This document shows, in pieces, positions 8,943 to 17,630 of a stretch of DNA of 64,000 bases (position 1 is its first letter; each line of letters begins with the position of its first letter). A program made the position numbers and the translations under genes. The notes under the pieces are model-generated. The model saw only the letters and a list, made by a program, of their open reading frames with translations, had not been told where the DNA came from and searched no databases. Source of the stretch: Mucilaginibacter sp. (GTDB lineage Bacteria > Bacteroidota > Bacteroidia > Sphingobacteriales > Sphingobacteriaceae); assembly GCF_028288225.1 (NCBI RefSeq), contig NZ_JAQBOC010000084.1:1-64000 (forward strand), read 5' to 3'.

Positions 8943-10112
8943 TTATGATTTTTTTAATAAATTGTCGATTATGACAGACATCTTCTTTTCAATATCATCA
9001 GAATATCCATCCACAACACTTGCTATCTTTCCTTCTTGATCGATGAAATAAAAAGTAGGAGCCGCGGTCATATGATATAATTTGGCCACATCACCGCCAT
9101 TAGGATACATTTGGTTTTTTATACGTTGAATTTTTTTAAATGCCGTAACTAATTTCTTACTATCTCTATCGCTAATACTTAGTATTACAAAGTTTTTATT
9201 CTTATATTTTTCATGGAGTTTATCTAACGGTGCTAAAGCATTCATACAAGGGAGGCAGCCAACAAAGAAAAAATCCATCAATACAATTTTACCTTTCATT
9301 TGTGCTAATGACGTTTTTTTACCATCAGTATCATATAAGGTCCAATCAGGCGCGATCTTACCTGGTGTCAATAAAGCAGTTTGCTCTTTAGGTTTTTCTT
9401 TAGGCGGATGAAATCCTTCAGGCATTGCAAAGGATGCTGTATTGATATTATCCTGATCAATTTTATAATTGAAATAGCTATCTTCTGTATAATAGTTTGT
9501 GACTTCCTTTCCAAAATCAGCGCCCCTTGATCTGGTAAATCTGCCAATAGGCAAACCAGTTACCTTATCAATAAATAGATGTATCCGTACATACAAATGA
9601 TCTTTGTTAACAATAGTATCTTTAGTATTGAAAATTAAATGATAACTATTTATTGAATTATAGGTAGTATCACTTGATTGTATAATTTTGGATGGTTTTT
9701 TCGTTAAAAAGTCTTTTATCCAATTTAACTGACCAAGCAATGATCCTCCAAAAATTAGTGCTTGTGCCTTTCTCGTATCATAAGTACTATCCTTAGGATT
9801 TAACGATATTAAGTTTTTTCCATTATATAGGTCTGTTGCCGGGAGCTTCATATCACCGTATTTAAGTTCATGTCTAAAAAAATAGCCGAGCTCCTTATCC
9901 TCAGGTACCTTTAATAATACAAATTTTTGGTTTTGTATTAAGGTATCACTAAACACCTCTTTTTGTTTATAGACATATTGATAGCTAAAGTTTTTATAGC
10001 TTTCAAGTCTATCAATAGTGTTTTGAAGTATAGCAACTTGCGCATTCACATTTAAACCAGTTAAAATAAACGCCAGGCAAATAAATAGCTCAATTAGTTT
10101 CTTATAGGTCAT
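8943..10112 (-). CDS. secreted TlpA/ResA-like thioredoxin-fold protein
   Basis: The 389-residue protein has a signal peptide (cleavage near NVNAQ). A long N-terminal beta-rich domain (about residues 25-240) resembles the lipoprotein-carrier-like domain often fused to Bacteroidota redoxins. The C-terminal thioredoxin domain contains MKGKIVLMDFFFVGCLPC, with the redox pair in GCLPC (about residues 281-285), and a cis-Pro segment TAAPTFYF. It should act in the periplasm as a disulfide reductase or in extracytoplasmic protein maturation. It is a single gene, convergent with the broken TetR gene. The client protein is unknown. Confidence 0.85.
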   Translation of the reverse strand: MTYKKLIELFICLAFILTGLNVNAQVAILQNTIDRLESYKNFSYQYVYKQKEVFSDTLIQNQKFVLLKVPEDKELGYFFRHELKYGDMKLPATDLYNGKNLISLNPKDSTYDTRKAQALIFGGSLLGQLNWIKDFLTKKPSKIIQSSDTTYNSINSYHLIFNTKDTIVNKDHLYVRIHLFIDKVTGLPIGRFTRSRGADFGKEVTNYYTEDSYFNYKIDQDNINTASFAMPEGFHPPKEKPKEQTALLTPGKIAPDWTLYDTDGKKTSLAQMKGKIVLMDFFFVGCLPCMNALAPLDKLHEKYKNKNFVILSISDRDSKKLVTAFKKIQRIKNQMYPNGGDVAKLYHMTAAPTFYFIDQEGKIASVVDGYSDDIEKKMSVIIDNLLKKS

Positions 10113-10230
10113 GATAATTGATTTTGTGGTAATGTTATCACTAAATTAAACAGGATAAAAATATAAACGTTAAATAAAAGCTATTTAAACGTACCGCCAG
10201 CTATGTACTGACAACTGTGTATGCATCAAC

Positions 10231-10262
10231 AAAAAAGCTCTCCAGCAACGCTGAGAGGCTTT
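10231..10262 (-). terminator. terminator-like hairpin, minus strand
   Basis: AAAGCTCTC (10234-10242) pairs imperfectly with GAGAGGCTTT (10253-10262). On the minus strand the stem runs into a T tract made by the A's at 10231-10236. It is immediately adjacent to the duplicated GTGACTCC sequence at 10264. Confidence 0.5.
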
Positions 10263-10263
10263 C

Positions 10264-10323
10264 GTGACTCCAAAATACAAATGTCCAACTCTTTTATTGA
10301 GGATTGTAAGAAGATAGTAGCAT
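10264..10323 (+). repeat. diverged direct repeat, copy 1 (partner at 16798-16856)
   Basis: About 47 of 59 aligned positions match the copy at 16798. Within it the plus-strand frame starting at ATG 10281 reads MSNSFIEDCKKIVAS, against MSNSFIEDVKKIVAL in the other copy. Most differences fall at synonymous third positions, which suggests both derive from a coding sequence. The frame here stops after 18 codons at 10335-10337. Confidence 0.6.
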
Positions 10324-10426
10324 CGAAATATAAGTAAACGAACATCGCATATCCGAATGATGTTCAAAATTCGATACATTAGGCTATGTTTTTTCCAAGG
10401 ATGATAAAAGCAACTTAGTAAAAGAT

Positions 10427-10537
10427 ATGAATAGTTTAATAACAAATAACAAGCAGCTCGAGTTAAGGCTTGGAAGACTGGAATTACTGGTTAAACAACT
10501 CTATTCTGATTTCCACGCTAAAGAACAGAGCGTTTAA
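10427..10537 (+). CDS. 36-residue hypothetical frame, probable gene remnant
   Basis: The frame encodes MNSLITNNKQLELRLGRLEL and continues to a C-terminal KEQSV. The leucine-rich amphipathic segment resembles the coiled tail that precedes or follows helix-turn-helix domains in small excisionase-type proteins. The open frame extends upstream without an ATG. It is too short to assign and may be the 3' end of a lost gene. Confidence 0.3.
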   Translation: MNSLITNNKQLELRLGRLELLVKQLYSDFHAKEQSV

Positions 10538-10574
10538 GTTAATTAGGTCATTTGTGTGAGAGATGTGTGAGAAA

Positions 10575-10611
10575 GAAAAAAGCCACTTACAAAACTTAAT
10601 TGTAAATGGCT
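10575..10611 (-). terminator. terminator downstream of the tRNA-Lys fragment
   Basis: AGCCACTTACA (10581-10591) pairs with TGTAAATGGCT (10601-10611) with one mismatch. On the minus strand the hairpin is followed by a T tract. It would end transcripts from the second efflux operon after they cross the tRNA fragment. Confidence 0.65.
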
Positions 10612-10620
10612 GATTTAGAG

Positions 10621-10668
10621 GTGACCTGGGAGAGGATCGAACTCTCGACCCACTGATTAAGAGTCAGT
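10621..10668 (-). repeat. 48-bp 3'-terminal fragment of tRNA-Lys (candidate attachment site)
   Basis: These 48 bp are identical to 17630-17677, the 3' part of the intact tRNA-Lys(CTT) gene. They run from the anticodon arm through the T arm to one base past the discriminator. The D arm and 5' acceptor strand are missing, so it is not a working tRNA. Same orientation, perfect identity and an abrupt end within the anticodon stem are what tyrosine-integrase insertion into a tRNA 3' end leaves behind. Confidence 0.85.
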
Positions 10669-10689
10669 GATTTATCTGTATTTAAGCTG

Positions 10690-13600
10690 TTAAAATTTTT
10701 GTTTCTGGTCATTGCCCGGATCAAACGTTTTTGTTTTAAAGCGTTTTCGGTAGCCTAACCGCAGCAGGGTAGGGAAAACACAAAGCAACAAAGGTAATGC
10801 CGCCACAAAGCCACCGATAACCGCCACTGCCAGGGGCTGCTGCATTTGGGCACCCAATCCTATTCCCAATGCCAGGGGCATCAAAGCCAGTATTGCGCCG
10901 ATTGCTGTCATGAGCTTAGGCCGGATACGCAAACTGATAGCATAATTAATGGATGTATCTACATCCCCGGTATCCTTCAGATTAAAGCGAAACTGGTTGA
11001 GCGTGAAAATGGCATTTTCGGCAATAATACCAACAATCATTATAATGCCCGTATAGCTGCTTACATTCAGCGGTATTCCAACAATATACAGTGCCAGGAT
11101 GCACCCGCCCATACCCAAAACTGAAATGATAATGACCAATATAGCTTGCAGCCAATCCCTGAAAAGGAAAAGCAATACAGCAAAAACCAAAATAACTGCA
11201 AGGCCAAGGATGAGTAGTAATTCGTGAAAAGATTGCTGTTGTTCACTATATGCACCACCGTAACTGATGTAATAACCCTTGGGAAGGTTCAGTTTTTTTT
11301 GTAACTGCTGCTGAATTTCTGTAATTGCACCGCCCAGATCCCTGTTATCAAGGCGTGCAGTTAAAATGATATTGGGCTTTAAATCTTCCCGTTTCTGCTC
11401 TATTTCACCCTGCAGCACATTGACTGTACAAAAGAATGATATGGGACGTGTTGTTCCATCCGGAAGAAATATCAATTGACGCCTGATGTGATCCAGGTCA
11501 TTGTCCGTAAAATTGGTAAATCGTAATAAAATCCTGCGCATTTGTTCTCCATCCTGCAACTGACCTATTTGAACGCCGCCGGTCATTGCTGCCTGCGCGG
11601 GCGAGGGTTCAGGCATATTGGCATTCATGCCCAGCGGTACCCCACCGGTATATGCAGCCAGCTGCATCTGAAAGTCAGTGAGTGGAATTTTAAAGAGATT
11701 TAATTTATCCTGGTCGGGAATAAACTCCAGCGAAGGGCCGGAAGCAACCAAACCATCATTGAGGTCGGCTATACCCTTGATTTTTTTTAGGATGCTTTCC
11801 GCTTGTTGAGTTATTACTTTTAGTTTTTGATAATCATCTCCGAAAATTTTAATTTCAATAGGCGATGGTGTGCTCATCAAATCTCCCAACAAGTCTGAAA
11901 TCCGTTGTCCGAAAGAGATATGCAGGACCGGAACTCGGGCAGCGATCTCCTGTCTTAATTCTCCGATAACTTCAACGGTAGATTTTGTCCTGTTTTTATT
12001 CAGCTGGATGGAGTAGTCACCGAAGTTAGGTGGGGCAGACCGAAAACCCATAGTTACGCCCGTACGCCGGGAATAGGTTTCCACACTGGGGTTATGTGTA
12101 ATTATTTTTTCCATTTCCCGGCACATCCGGTCTGTTTCTTCAATAGATGTTCCCGCAGGTGAAAAATAATCAAGCACAATAGTGCCTTCATCCAGGTCAG
12201 GTAAAAAGCCGGTTTGTAGTTTACCTGAGGCAAACCAGGCTGAAAACACTAAAGCAACAATAAATAAGATGGCAATGGCCGGCTTCTTAAATGTCCAGGT
12301 TAACCAGGAAAGCCGGTTTGAAGAAAATTCTGAAGGTGCATGGGGGCCTTTCTTGCCTTTATATCCGATCAGCAGGTGCAGAACCGGCAGTAAAAGCCAG
12401 GTAACCAGGAACGATGTGATTAAAGTGATTTGCATTGTGTCAGAAAGTTCTTTAAAAAAACTCCCGGCCAGGCCGCTCATCAGGCGAAAAGGAAAAAAGA
12501 TAACGATTGTGGCTAAAGATGAACCTATCATTGCCGGAAAAAGATCATTAATCGACTCCCTGACAATCTGGTATTTACTTTTTTCAGGATGCTCTTCATG
12601 CCCCCGATAAATTTGTTCAATAATCACAATAGCGTCATCTATGATCAAGCCAACGGATGCTGCAATAGCACCTAAAGACATAATGTTGATGGTGATCCCT
12701 GAAAGAAAAAGCACTAATATGGTAAAACATAAGGTTACAGGTATTGTCAGCATTACTGCCAGGCTTGCCCGCCATGAACGGAGAAATAAGATCATGACCA
12801 AAATAGCCAGGAAAAGGCCTTCGTATATGGTTTTTATTACGCTGTGAATGCTGTCTCCTACAAATGCACTTTGGTCATAATAAGGTTTTAATTCATACCC
12901 CTGTGGTAATGCCTTGCGTATTTCTGCTGCCTGCAATTCCGCTTCCTTTGCAAAATCAATTAAATTTGTTCCCGGCTGTTTAACCAGGTCAATTTGAACC
13001 GCATTTTTTCCATTAGCGTTGATGACAACAAATTCCTGCTGTTCCTGAATATCCACCACGGCAAAATCCCTGAGTTTAATTAAGCGTGTGCCATCGTTTT
13101 TTATAGTAATATTGCCCAGCGCGTCGGCATCCATTACCCTGGTATCCGTAAGCGTAAGATACAGGCGGTTAAAATCGGCCAGGTTTCCATTGGATAAAAC
13201 AAAGTTGTTGTTAGCGAATGCAGTAACTATGGTAGCCGGTGTAATGCCCAGTGAAGACATTTTAACTGCATCGGGGATAATAACAAAGTCTTTTCCTCTT
13301 CCTCCCCTGATCACCACATTCGATATGCCTTTTACCTTTGAAAAAAACGGACGTAACACAAGGTTAGCCTGATCCCGCAGGGCAACCTGGCCATGTACAT
13401 TGCTGGAGAGTGTATAGCCATAAACCGGAAACAAGGATTGGTTCATGGCCTCAACCGATAAGTTGATGCCTGGCGGTAAAAAGTTTTTTATTTCACTAAT
13501 CCGGCTTTCAATCTGTGTTTTTTCCCCGTAAGTGTCCAAACCCCAGTCAAAATAAACTTCTATCGTACAGCTTCCTCTGCTAGTGCTGCTTTTAACGATG

Positions 13601-13836
13601 GTTACTCCTCTGACTTTCTTAACGGCACTTTCCAAAGGTTTTGTTACCGTGATCATCATCCGATTAATCGGTATCTGCCCCGCATCAACAATAATAGATA
13701 CCCTGGGAAATAATACTTCCGGAAAAAGGCTGGTTTGCATCCGGATATAAAAAAATATACCGGCAATCAGCAAAATGGCGCCCACAAACAGGATGGGACG
13801 GGAAAATTGCTGAATATATGTTTTTTTCTCTTCCAT
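10690..13836 (-). CDS. RND efflux permease, CusA/CzcA-like branch
   Basis: The 1048-residue pump has duplicated RND architecture with TM1 at residues 13-32. TM4 contains GLIIDDAIVIIEQIYRG with the paired proton-relay acids (about residue 400). TM10 reads VGIIAENAIFTLNQF, with an acidic residue where multidrug pumps have Lys, as in heavy-metal pumps. Segments such as LSGITINIMSLGAIA and PIEIKIFGDDYQKL also fit that branch. Metal or small-ion export is therefore favoured over drug export, with moderate certainty. It is the last gene of the TolC-adaptor-pump operon, 9 bp after the adaptor. Confidence 0.92.
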   Translation of the reverse strand: MEEKKTYIQQFSRPILFVGAILLIAGIFFYIRMQTSLFPEVLFPRVSIIVDAGQIPINRMMITVTKPLESAVKKVRGVTIVKSSTSRGSCTIEVYFDWGLDTYGEKTQIESRISEIKNFLPPGINLSVEAMNQSLFPVYGYTLSSNVHGQVALRDQANLVLRPFFSKVKGISNVVIRGGRGKDFVIIPDAVKMSSLGITPATIVTAFANNNFVLSNGNLADFNRLYLTLTDTRVMDADALGNITIKNDGTRLIKLRDFAVVDIQEQQEFVVINANGKNAVQIDLVKQPGTNLIDFAKEAELQAAEIRKALPQGYELKPYYDQSAFVGDSIHSVIKTIYEGLFLAILVMILFLRSWRASLAVMLTIPVTLCFTILVLFLSGITINIMSLGAIAASVGLIIDDAIVIIEQIYRGHEEHPEKSKYQIVRESINDLFPAMIGSSLATIVIFFPFRLMSGLAGSFFKELSDTMQITLITSFLVTWLLLPVLHLLIGYKGKKGPHAPSEFSSNRLSWLTWTFKKPAIAILFIVALVFSAWFASGKLQTGFLPDLDEGTIVLDYFSPAGTSIEETDRMCREMEKIITHNPSVETYSRRTGVTMGFRSAPPNFGDYSIQLNKNRTKSTVEVIGELRQEIAARVPVLHISFGQRISDLLGDLMSTPSPIEIKIFGDDYQKLKVITQQAESILKKIKGIADLNDGLVASGPSLEFIPDQDKLNLFKIPLTDFQMQLAAYTGGVPLGMNANMPEPSPAQAAMTGGVQIGQLQDGEQMRRILLRFTNFTDNDLDHIRRQLIFLPDGTTRPISFFCTVNVLQGEIEQKREDLKPNIILTARLDNRDLGGAITEIQQQLQKKLNLPKGYYISYGGAYSEQQQSFHELLLILGLAVILVFAVLLFLFRDWLQAILVIIISVLGMGGCILALYIVGIPLNVSSYTGIIMIVGIIAENAIFTLNQFRFNLKDTGDVDTSINYAISLRIRPKLMTAIGAILALMPLALGIGLGAQMQQPLAVAVIGGFVAALPLLLCVFPTLLRLGYRKRFKTKTFDPGNDQKQKF

Positions 13837-13845
13837 TGCTTCTGC

Positions 13846-14760
13846 TTATTTAATAACGGTTACTAAAGCGGTATCTGCCAGTCCGTAGTTGCCGCTGGTT
13901 AAAATCCGGTCGCCAGAACGAAACTTTGGAGCTAATATTTCTATTTCCCGGCTGTTTTTGTTGCCTAATGTAACCGGCACTTTTACCGCAACGCTGTCAT
14001 TCTGCATTTTCATTATCCAAAACTGTTTAAGCAATTCATCGCTCAAAATGCAGGACCTGGGTAAAACTTGCTGTTGCCCTAAGTTCGCGGGGCTTATTTG
14101 AACTTTAGCAAGAAGATCTTCAGGGAGAAACATACTTTGATCAGGTTTGGCTAAAAGTGTTTGTGTTTGTGCTATCACATTCATTGAAGCCAAAGGAGTA
14201 GTTATGGTTGCATTGTGCTTAGTAAGATCGGGTAAAGTGATCACACATTTTTTTCCTGGTTTTACAATATTGATATATTCGTAGGGAACATTTACCTGGA
14301 AAGCCAGAAATTGATTTTCAGCTATTGTGCACAATTGAGTCCCCTCCAGTATATACTCCCCAATTTGTTGCTTATCAAACGTAGTTATAATGCCGGATGC
14401 AGGAGATTTTATCTGGATAATACCAAAACCATTCAGAGATGCATCAACTTTGCTGATGTCTCCACCCAACGCTTTTCTTTCTTTTGACTCCAGGAGGTAA
14501 ATTGTTTGCCCCTTTTGAACATGATCCCCCAGCTTCACGTAAACTTTTGTAATAAAAGCGGCAATGGACGATGTCACGCTATTTCTTCGGAGATATATGG
14601 ATGTTGCGGACAGAACCAAGTCGTTTTTGATTTCACCTGACCTGATTTCTGTAACCTGAACGTTAGTTTTAGGTTTTACCGGGTTTTGATCAGTATTTGA
14701 CTGAGAATGACAGGCAGACAATATTATGCTGCATGCAAGAACTATTTTATGGATTTTCAT
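13846..14760 (-). CDS. RND efflux adaptor (membrane fusion protein), lipoprotein
   Basis: A 304-residue HlyD-type adaptor with a lipoprotein signal (IILSACHSQ, Cys about residue 17). Lipoyl halves are seen in FITKVYVKLGDHVQKGQTIY and SPASGIITTFDKQQIGEYIL. The hairpin between them is very short, unlike the first operon's adaptor, which is typical of adaptors for CusA/CzcA-like pumps. It lies between the TolC gene (10-bp gap) and the pump (9-bp gap), so the three are certainly one transcription unit. Confidence 0.9.
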   Translation of the reverse strand: MKIHKIVLACSIILSACHSQSNTDQNPVKPKTNVQVTEIRSGEIKNDLVLSATSIYLRRNSVTSSIAAFITKVYVKLGDHVQKGQTIYLLESKERKALGGDISKVDASLNGFGIIQIKSPASGIITTFDKQQIGEYILEGTQLCTIAENQFLAFQVNVPYEYINIVKPGKKCVITLPDLTKHNATITTPLASMNVIAQTQTLLAKPDQSMFLPEDLLAKVQISPANLGQQQVLPRSCILSDELLKQFWIMKMQNDSVAVKVPVTLGNKNSREIEILAPKFRSGDRILTSGNYGLADTALVTVIK

Positions 14761-14770
14761 ATTGGTGTTA

Positions 14771-16087
14771 TTACCAGTTCCAATAATTGTAAGCGTTAAT
14801 TAATAATAGACGGTTAGTTTCCAGTTGCAGCAAGTCACGCTGAACAGCTGTTCGGTTTTTCAATACATTGATAAAATCGATGACCGATAGCTGAGCCTGG
14901 ATAACTTGTTTCCGGTAACTGGCCAGCAGTGATTCATAATCATGGAGTTGTTGCTGTGAATGCTTTAACCGATTGTCATAGGATTGAAGTTCGTCCAGGA
15001 TTTGCGCTTTTCTCAGACTATTCTGAGTTTGAAAATTTATTTTATAAAAGGAGATGGATTGTAACAGGGAATTGGTTTTCCGCCTTGTGATTTCTTTTTG
15101 ATGGCCATCGAGAATATTCCATGTGAGCGTTAAGCCAGCGCTCAGTCCAAACCTGTTGCCAAGCGTAGGAAAATAAGGACCGTTTAGGCCTGTATTGCTG
15201 AACAAACTAAGTTGCGGTGCATATTTGGTTTCAAATCCTATTTGACCTGCAACCAGGCTTACGCTGTCAAGGCGAAATTTCTCTGAATAGGAGGAATAGC
15301 CCGGTTCATCGGCCTTAAGCGCAAGGCTCAAAGAATCAAGTTCGTTGTTGGTTGTATCACGGATGCCGCTTAAAAGCTTTAATTCCAGTAAATCTTTATG
15401 ATAAGCTGCTTTATAAGTTATTAATACGTTTACATTGTTCTCATATTCAATATTCAGCAAGGTCAGATCAGAACTTTTCAGTAAACTGCCGGTTACCAGT
15501 TTTTTCACAATGATTTGCTGCTTGCTGATTAATTTGATGTTGTCATCCGCATTTTTGGTTTGCCTTCTATCCAAAAGACAAAGTATGTATTGATCAGTAA
15601 TAGTTTTTTCCAAATCATGACTTGTTAATTTAATGTTATTGGCATTTATTTGGGCATTTACCAAGGGTTGTTCAGCCAATAATTCAGCACGTTTGTGATT
15701 AAATAAAGGTTGATTCATGCCTACTAAAGCCTGATAATTGCCGCCGTTAGTGACGCCTAAATCGTAGCCATAATAATTTGTTGCCCCGTTTGAGTTTAAT
15801 TCGATATGATTGTGGCCATTGTCGGTAACATATACAGGTGCAAACAGGTAATTTGCATTTAAACTTAGCTGCATTTTTTGATAAAGCGCTTTAATCCTTT
15901 CTGCTTCTGCCTGGTTAGCAACAATCTGGTTTCGGTTGTCATTGATTAACGGACTGTTGGTCTTTGCCAGCGTAATATATTCCTGAAGTGTACTTTGAGC
16001 ATCTGCACGGAGACCGGCCAAAGCAAACATAAACAACAAAACATAACGCAGGTTCCTGACAAGGCATAAATTGCTGAACTGGTTCAT
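14771..16087 (-). CDS. TolC-family outer-membrane efflux channel (second system)
   Basis: A 438-residue outer membrane factor with a signal peptide ending near GLRADAQ. The first helical repeat begins LQEYITLAKTNSPLINDNRN. The second repeat ends with the family-typical YRKQVIQAQLSVIDFINVLK. It is the first gene of the minus-strand efflux operon and shows no close resemblance to the TolC protein at 7206. The two systems therefore came from different sources and are not a duplication. Confidence 0.9.
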   Translation of the reverse strand: MNQFSNLCLVRNLRYVLLFMFALAGLRADAQSTLQEYITLAKTNSPLINDNRNQIVANQAEAERIKALYQKMQLSLNANYLFAPVYVTDNGHNHIELNSNGATNYYGYDLGVTNGGNYQALVGMNQPLFNHKRAELLAEQPLVNAQINANNIKLTSHDLEKTITDQYILCLLDRRQTKNADDNIKLISKQQIIVKKLVTGSLLKSSDLTLLNIEYENNVNVLITYKAAYHKDLLELKLLSGIRDTTNNELDSLSLALKADEPGYSSYSEKFRLDSVSLVAGQIGFETKYAPQLSLFSNTGLNGPYFPTLGNRFGLSAGLTLTWNILDGHQKEITRRKTNSLLQSISFYKINFQTQNSLRKAQILDELQSYDNRLKHSQQQLHDYESLLASYRKQVIQAQLSVIDFINVLKNRTAVQRDLLQLETNRLLLINAYNYWNW

Positions 16088-16196
16088 TTGAGATGATTTA
16101 ATAAAAAAGAAGGGTTACTAATCCAAACCGATCAGTAACGCGTATAAATAAAGTAATCAGATGGAGGAATTTGTCCCTTTAGAGATGATTAGGTAA

Positions 16197-16538
16197 TCAA
16201 CTATTAGCGGATGGCGGGCCACGGAGCAAGGACCAACCGGGTTCACTGAAGGCCCTTATGGCTTCATTATGGGGAAAATGCTGGATTTTAAACTCAAAAC
16301 CGATCAATTGATCGAGGTGACAAATTAAGGATTGAGGGACGACTGCAGGCTGAAAATTTTTAGTAAAACATTGCAGCTTAATGAGCTTTTGTCGTTCTGC
16401 AAGATTTTTCCGGACAGGAATGTGCCTTTCAATTTTTTTTGTAAACAAATCAGCGTATCGCATGATCACTTCTCCCTGCAGGGAAAAGAAAATCAGCAAT
16501 ATGATGCTTAGTTTGCCAAATAATTTTAATCCATTCAT
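16197..16538 (-). CDS. small membrane-anchored or secreted protein upstream of the efflux operon
   Basis: The 113-residue frame has an N-terminal hydrophobic segment (LFGKLSIILLIFFSLQGEVI) and then a basic, partly amphipathic tail with two cysteines. It precedes the TolC gene by 109 bp on the same strand. A small periplasmic accessory protein of the efflux system is possible. I do not recognise a family, and overlapping opposite-strand frames weaken the call. Confidence 0.45.
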   Translation of the reverse strand: MNGLKLFGKLSIILLIFFSLQGEVIMRYADLFTKKIERHIPVRKNLAERQKLIKLQCFTKNFQPAVVPQSLICHLDQLIGFEFKIQHFPHNEAIRAFSEPGWSLLRGPPSANS

Positions 16539-16683
16539 CTATCTGTTACAAACAAACAAATGAATTCTGGAGAAAATTAGTGCATTCATATCCAATAGAG
16601 TACGTTAAATTTAGAATGTTAAGTAATATGGCCTTTTGTTGTTTTTAAAATAAAATCTTCGGGAGTACTTGAAGATTTAACAA

Positions 16684-16706
16684 GTGACCTCACGAGGATC
16701 GAACTC
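16684..16706 (-). repeat. degenerate tRNA 3'-end fragment
   Basis: Read on the minus strand this piece has the T-loop GTTCGATC, the 3' half of a T stem and GGTCAC at the acceptor end. Its last 23 bases resemble the tRNA-Lys 3' end with changes in the T stem. A terminator-like hairpin follows at 16653-16678, as after the real tRNA. It may be another, older attachment scar or come from a different tRNA. Confidence 0.45.
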
Positions 16707-16748
16707 AAAAAGCACCTTCATGAAGGGAATGCAGGTTTAAAAATGAAT

Positions 16749-16789
16749 CAAAAAATAAAAACCGCTCTATTGTCATTAAAGGCGGTTTT
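16749..16789 (-). terminator. terminator after the HAD gene
   Basis: AAAACCGC (16758-16765) pairs with GCGGTTTT (16782-16789). A-rich sequence at 16749-16757 gives the T tract on the minus strand. It can end transcription of the HAD gene and may act in both directions. Confidence 0.65.
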
Positions 16790-16797
16790 AATTTTAA

Positions 16798-16856
16798 GTG
16801 ACTCCAAAAGTACAGATGTCGAACTCTTTTATTGAAGATGTAAAGAAAATTGTGGC
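16798..16856 (+). repeat. diverged direct repeat, copy 2 (partner at 10264-10323)
   Basis: This copy carries a 26-codon frame, 16816-16896, starting MSNSFIEDVKKIVALESNNK. Compared with the other copy most substitutions are synonymous. One extra G at 16810 restores the frame with the GTG at 16798. The repeat sits directly beside a terminator hairpin, as does copy 1. I do not recognise the protein. Confidence 0.55.
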
Positions 16857-16953
16857 GTTAGAATCAAATAATAAACGCAAAAATTTAACCGAATAGCGAG
16901 AAATATTTTTTTTAAGAATTATGGGATGTGCTGAATTGATGTATACTAATCTT

Positions 16954-17493
16954 TTATTTTTCGTTTTTGAGAATCCAGCCGACGACATCACTTAGGTTTT
17001 TCCCGGAATAAGCCATGAAGGGTTCTACCCGTTGATATTCAGTTTCATTTTCGCCCCATCCTGTTCTTACCAGGCAACCCCGTCCTCCTATGTTTTTTCC
17101 TGCAATTACATCCCACGCAGTATCGCCAATTACGTAAGACCGGGATAGATCAACGGCATGATCCGTTGCGGCGTGTTCATATAAAAACGGGTTTGTTTTT
17201 TTACACTCGCAAGGCTCAACAAACCGGTGAGGACAAATATAAGGGCCTTTAACATCCAATTTTAGTTGCCCGAAAAAGTCGAAAAACCAATCCCGAAATT
17301 CTTTGTCTGTAAAACGTCCTTTACCTATTCCTGATTGGATAGTAACGACCGGGCAGATGAAATTAGCTTCCAATAGTCGGGCGACAGCCCTGCCGGCACC
17401 TGAAATGAGCTTTAACTCAGCAAACGATTCCTGTTTGAGTGGCAGAACGAGGGTGCCGTTTAAATCTAAAAATACTGCTTTGTTTGTTTTCAT
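16954..17493 (-). CDS. HAD-IIIA family phosphatase (GmhB-like)
   Basis: The 179-residue protein has motif I as FLDLNGTLV at residues 8-16 and a C-terminal motif GDTAWDVIAGKN (about residue 125). A Cys/His cluster CPHRFVEPCECKK matches the zinc site of heptose-bisphosphate phosphatase GmhB. GmhB uses DxDGT; here the second Asp is Asn (DLNGT), which would remove the usual general acid/base. It may be an altered or non-hydrolytic member, or use another residue. Standard GmhB works in LPS heptose synthesis, but no other heptose gene is nearby. Confidence 0.75.
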   Translation of the reverse strand: MKTNKAVFLDLNGTLVLPLKQESFAELKLISGAGRAVARLLEANFICPVVTIQSGIGKGRFTDKEFRDWFFDFFGQLKLDVKGPYICPHRFVEPCECKKTNPFLYEHAATDHAVDLSRSYVIGDTAWDVIAGKNIGGRGCLVRTGWGENETEYQRVEPFMAYSGKNLSDVVGWILKNEK

Positions 17494-17590
17494 GAAGATT
17501 CATAGGAATATTGCTCCTATCTTTAGAAATGGATTTTATCCCCATTTCAACACCTTACGCTAAATTTACAACAAAAGCTTGCCAATTAAA

Positions 17591-17627
17591 TAAAAAAAGC
17601 ACAGTAATATTGAGTACTACTGTGCTT
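17591..17627 (-). terminator. tRNA-Lys terminator
   Basis: AAGCACAGTA (17597-17606) pairs perfectly with TACTGTGCTT (17618-17627). A run of A's at 17592-17598 provides the T tract on the minus strand. It lies 3 bases past the mature tRNA end. Confidence 0.85.
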
Positions 17628-17630
17628 CTG

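Larger units (their letters stand above)
10113..10620. other. remnant-rich intergenic region left of the tRNA-Lys fragment
   Basis: No intact gene of normal size lies here. It holds a hairpin with an A/T tail (10231-10262), a roughly 60-bp sequence shared with 16798-16856, a small frame at 10427-10537, and a second hairpin (10575-10611). The pattern suggests debris from earlier insertions. Confidence 0.5.
16539..16953. other. intergenic remnants between the efflux operon and the HAD gene
   Basis: The stretch contains a hairpin AAATCTTC/GAAGATTT at 16653-16678, a 23-bp tRNA-3'-end-like piece (16684-16706), a terminator (16749-16789) and the second copy of the duplicated 60-bp sequence. There is no intact gene. 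Confidence 0.5.

Noticed and set aside
10185..10445. 86-codon minus-strand frame
   Set aside because: It crosses a terminator hairpin and the duplicated remnant whose coding signal is on the other strand.
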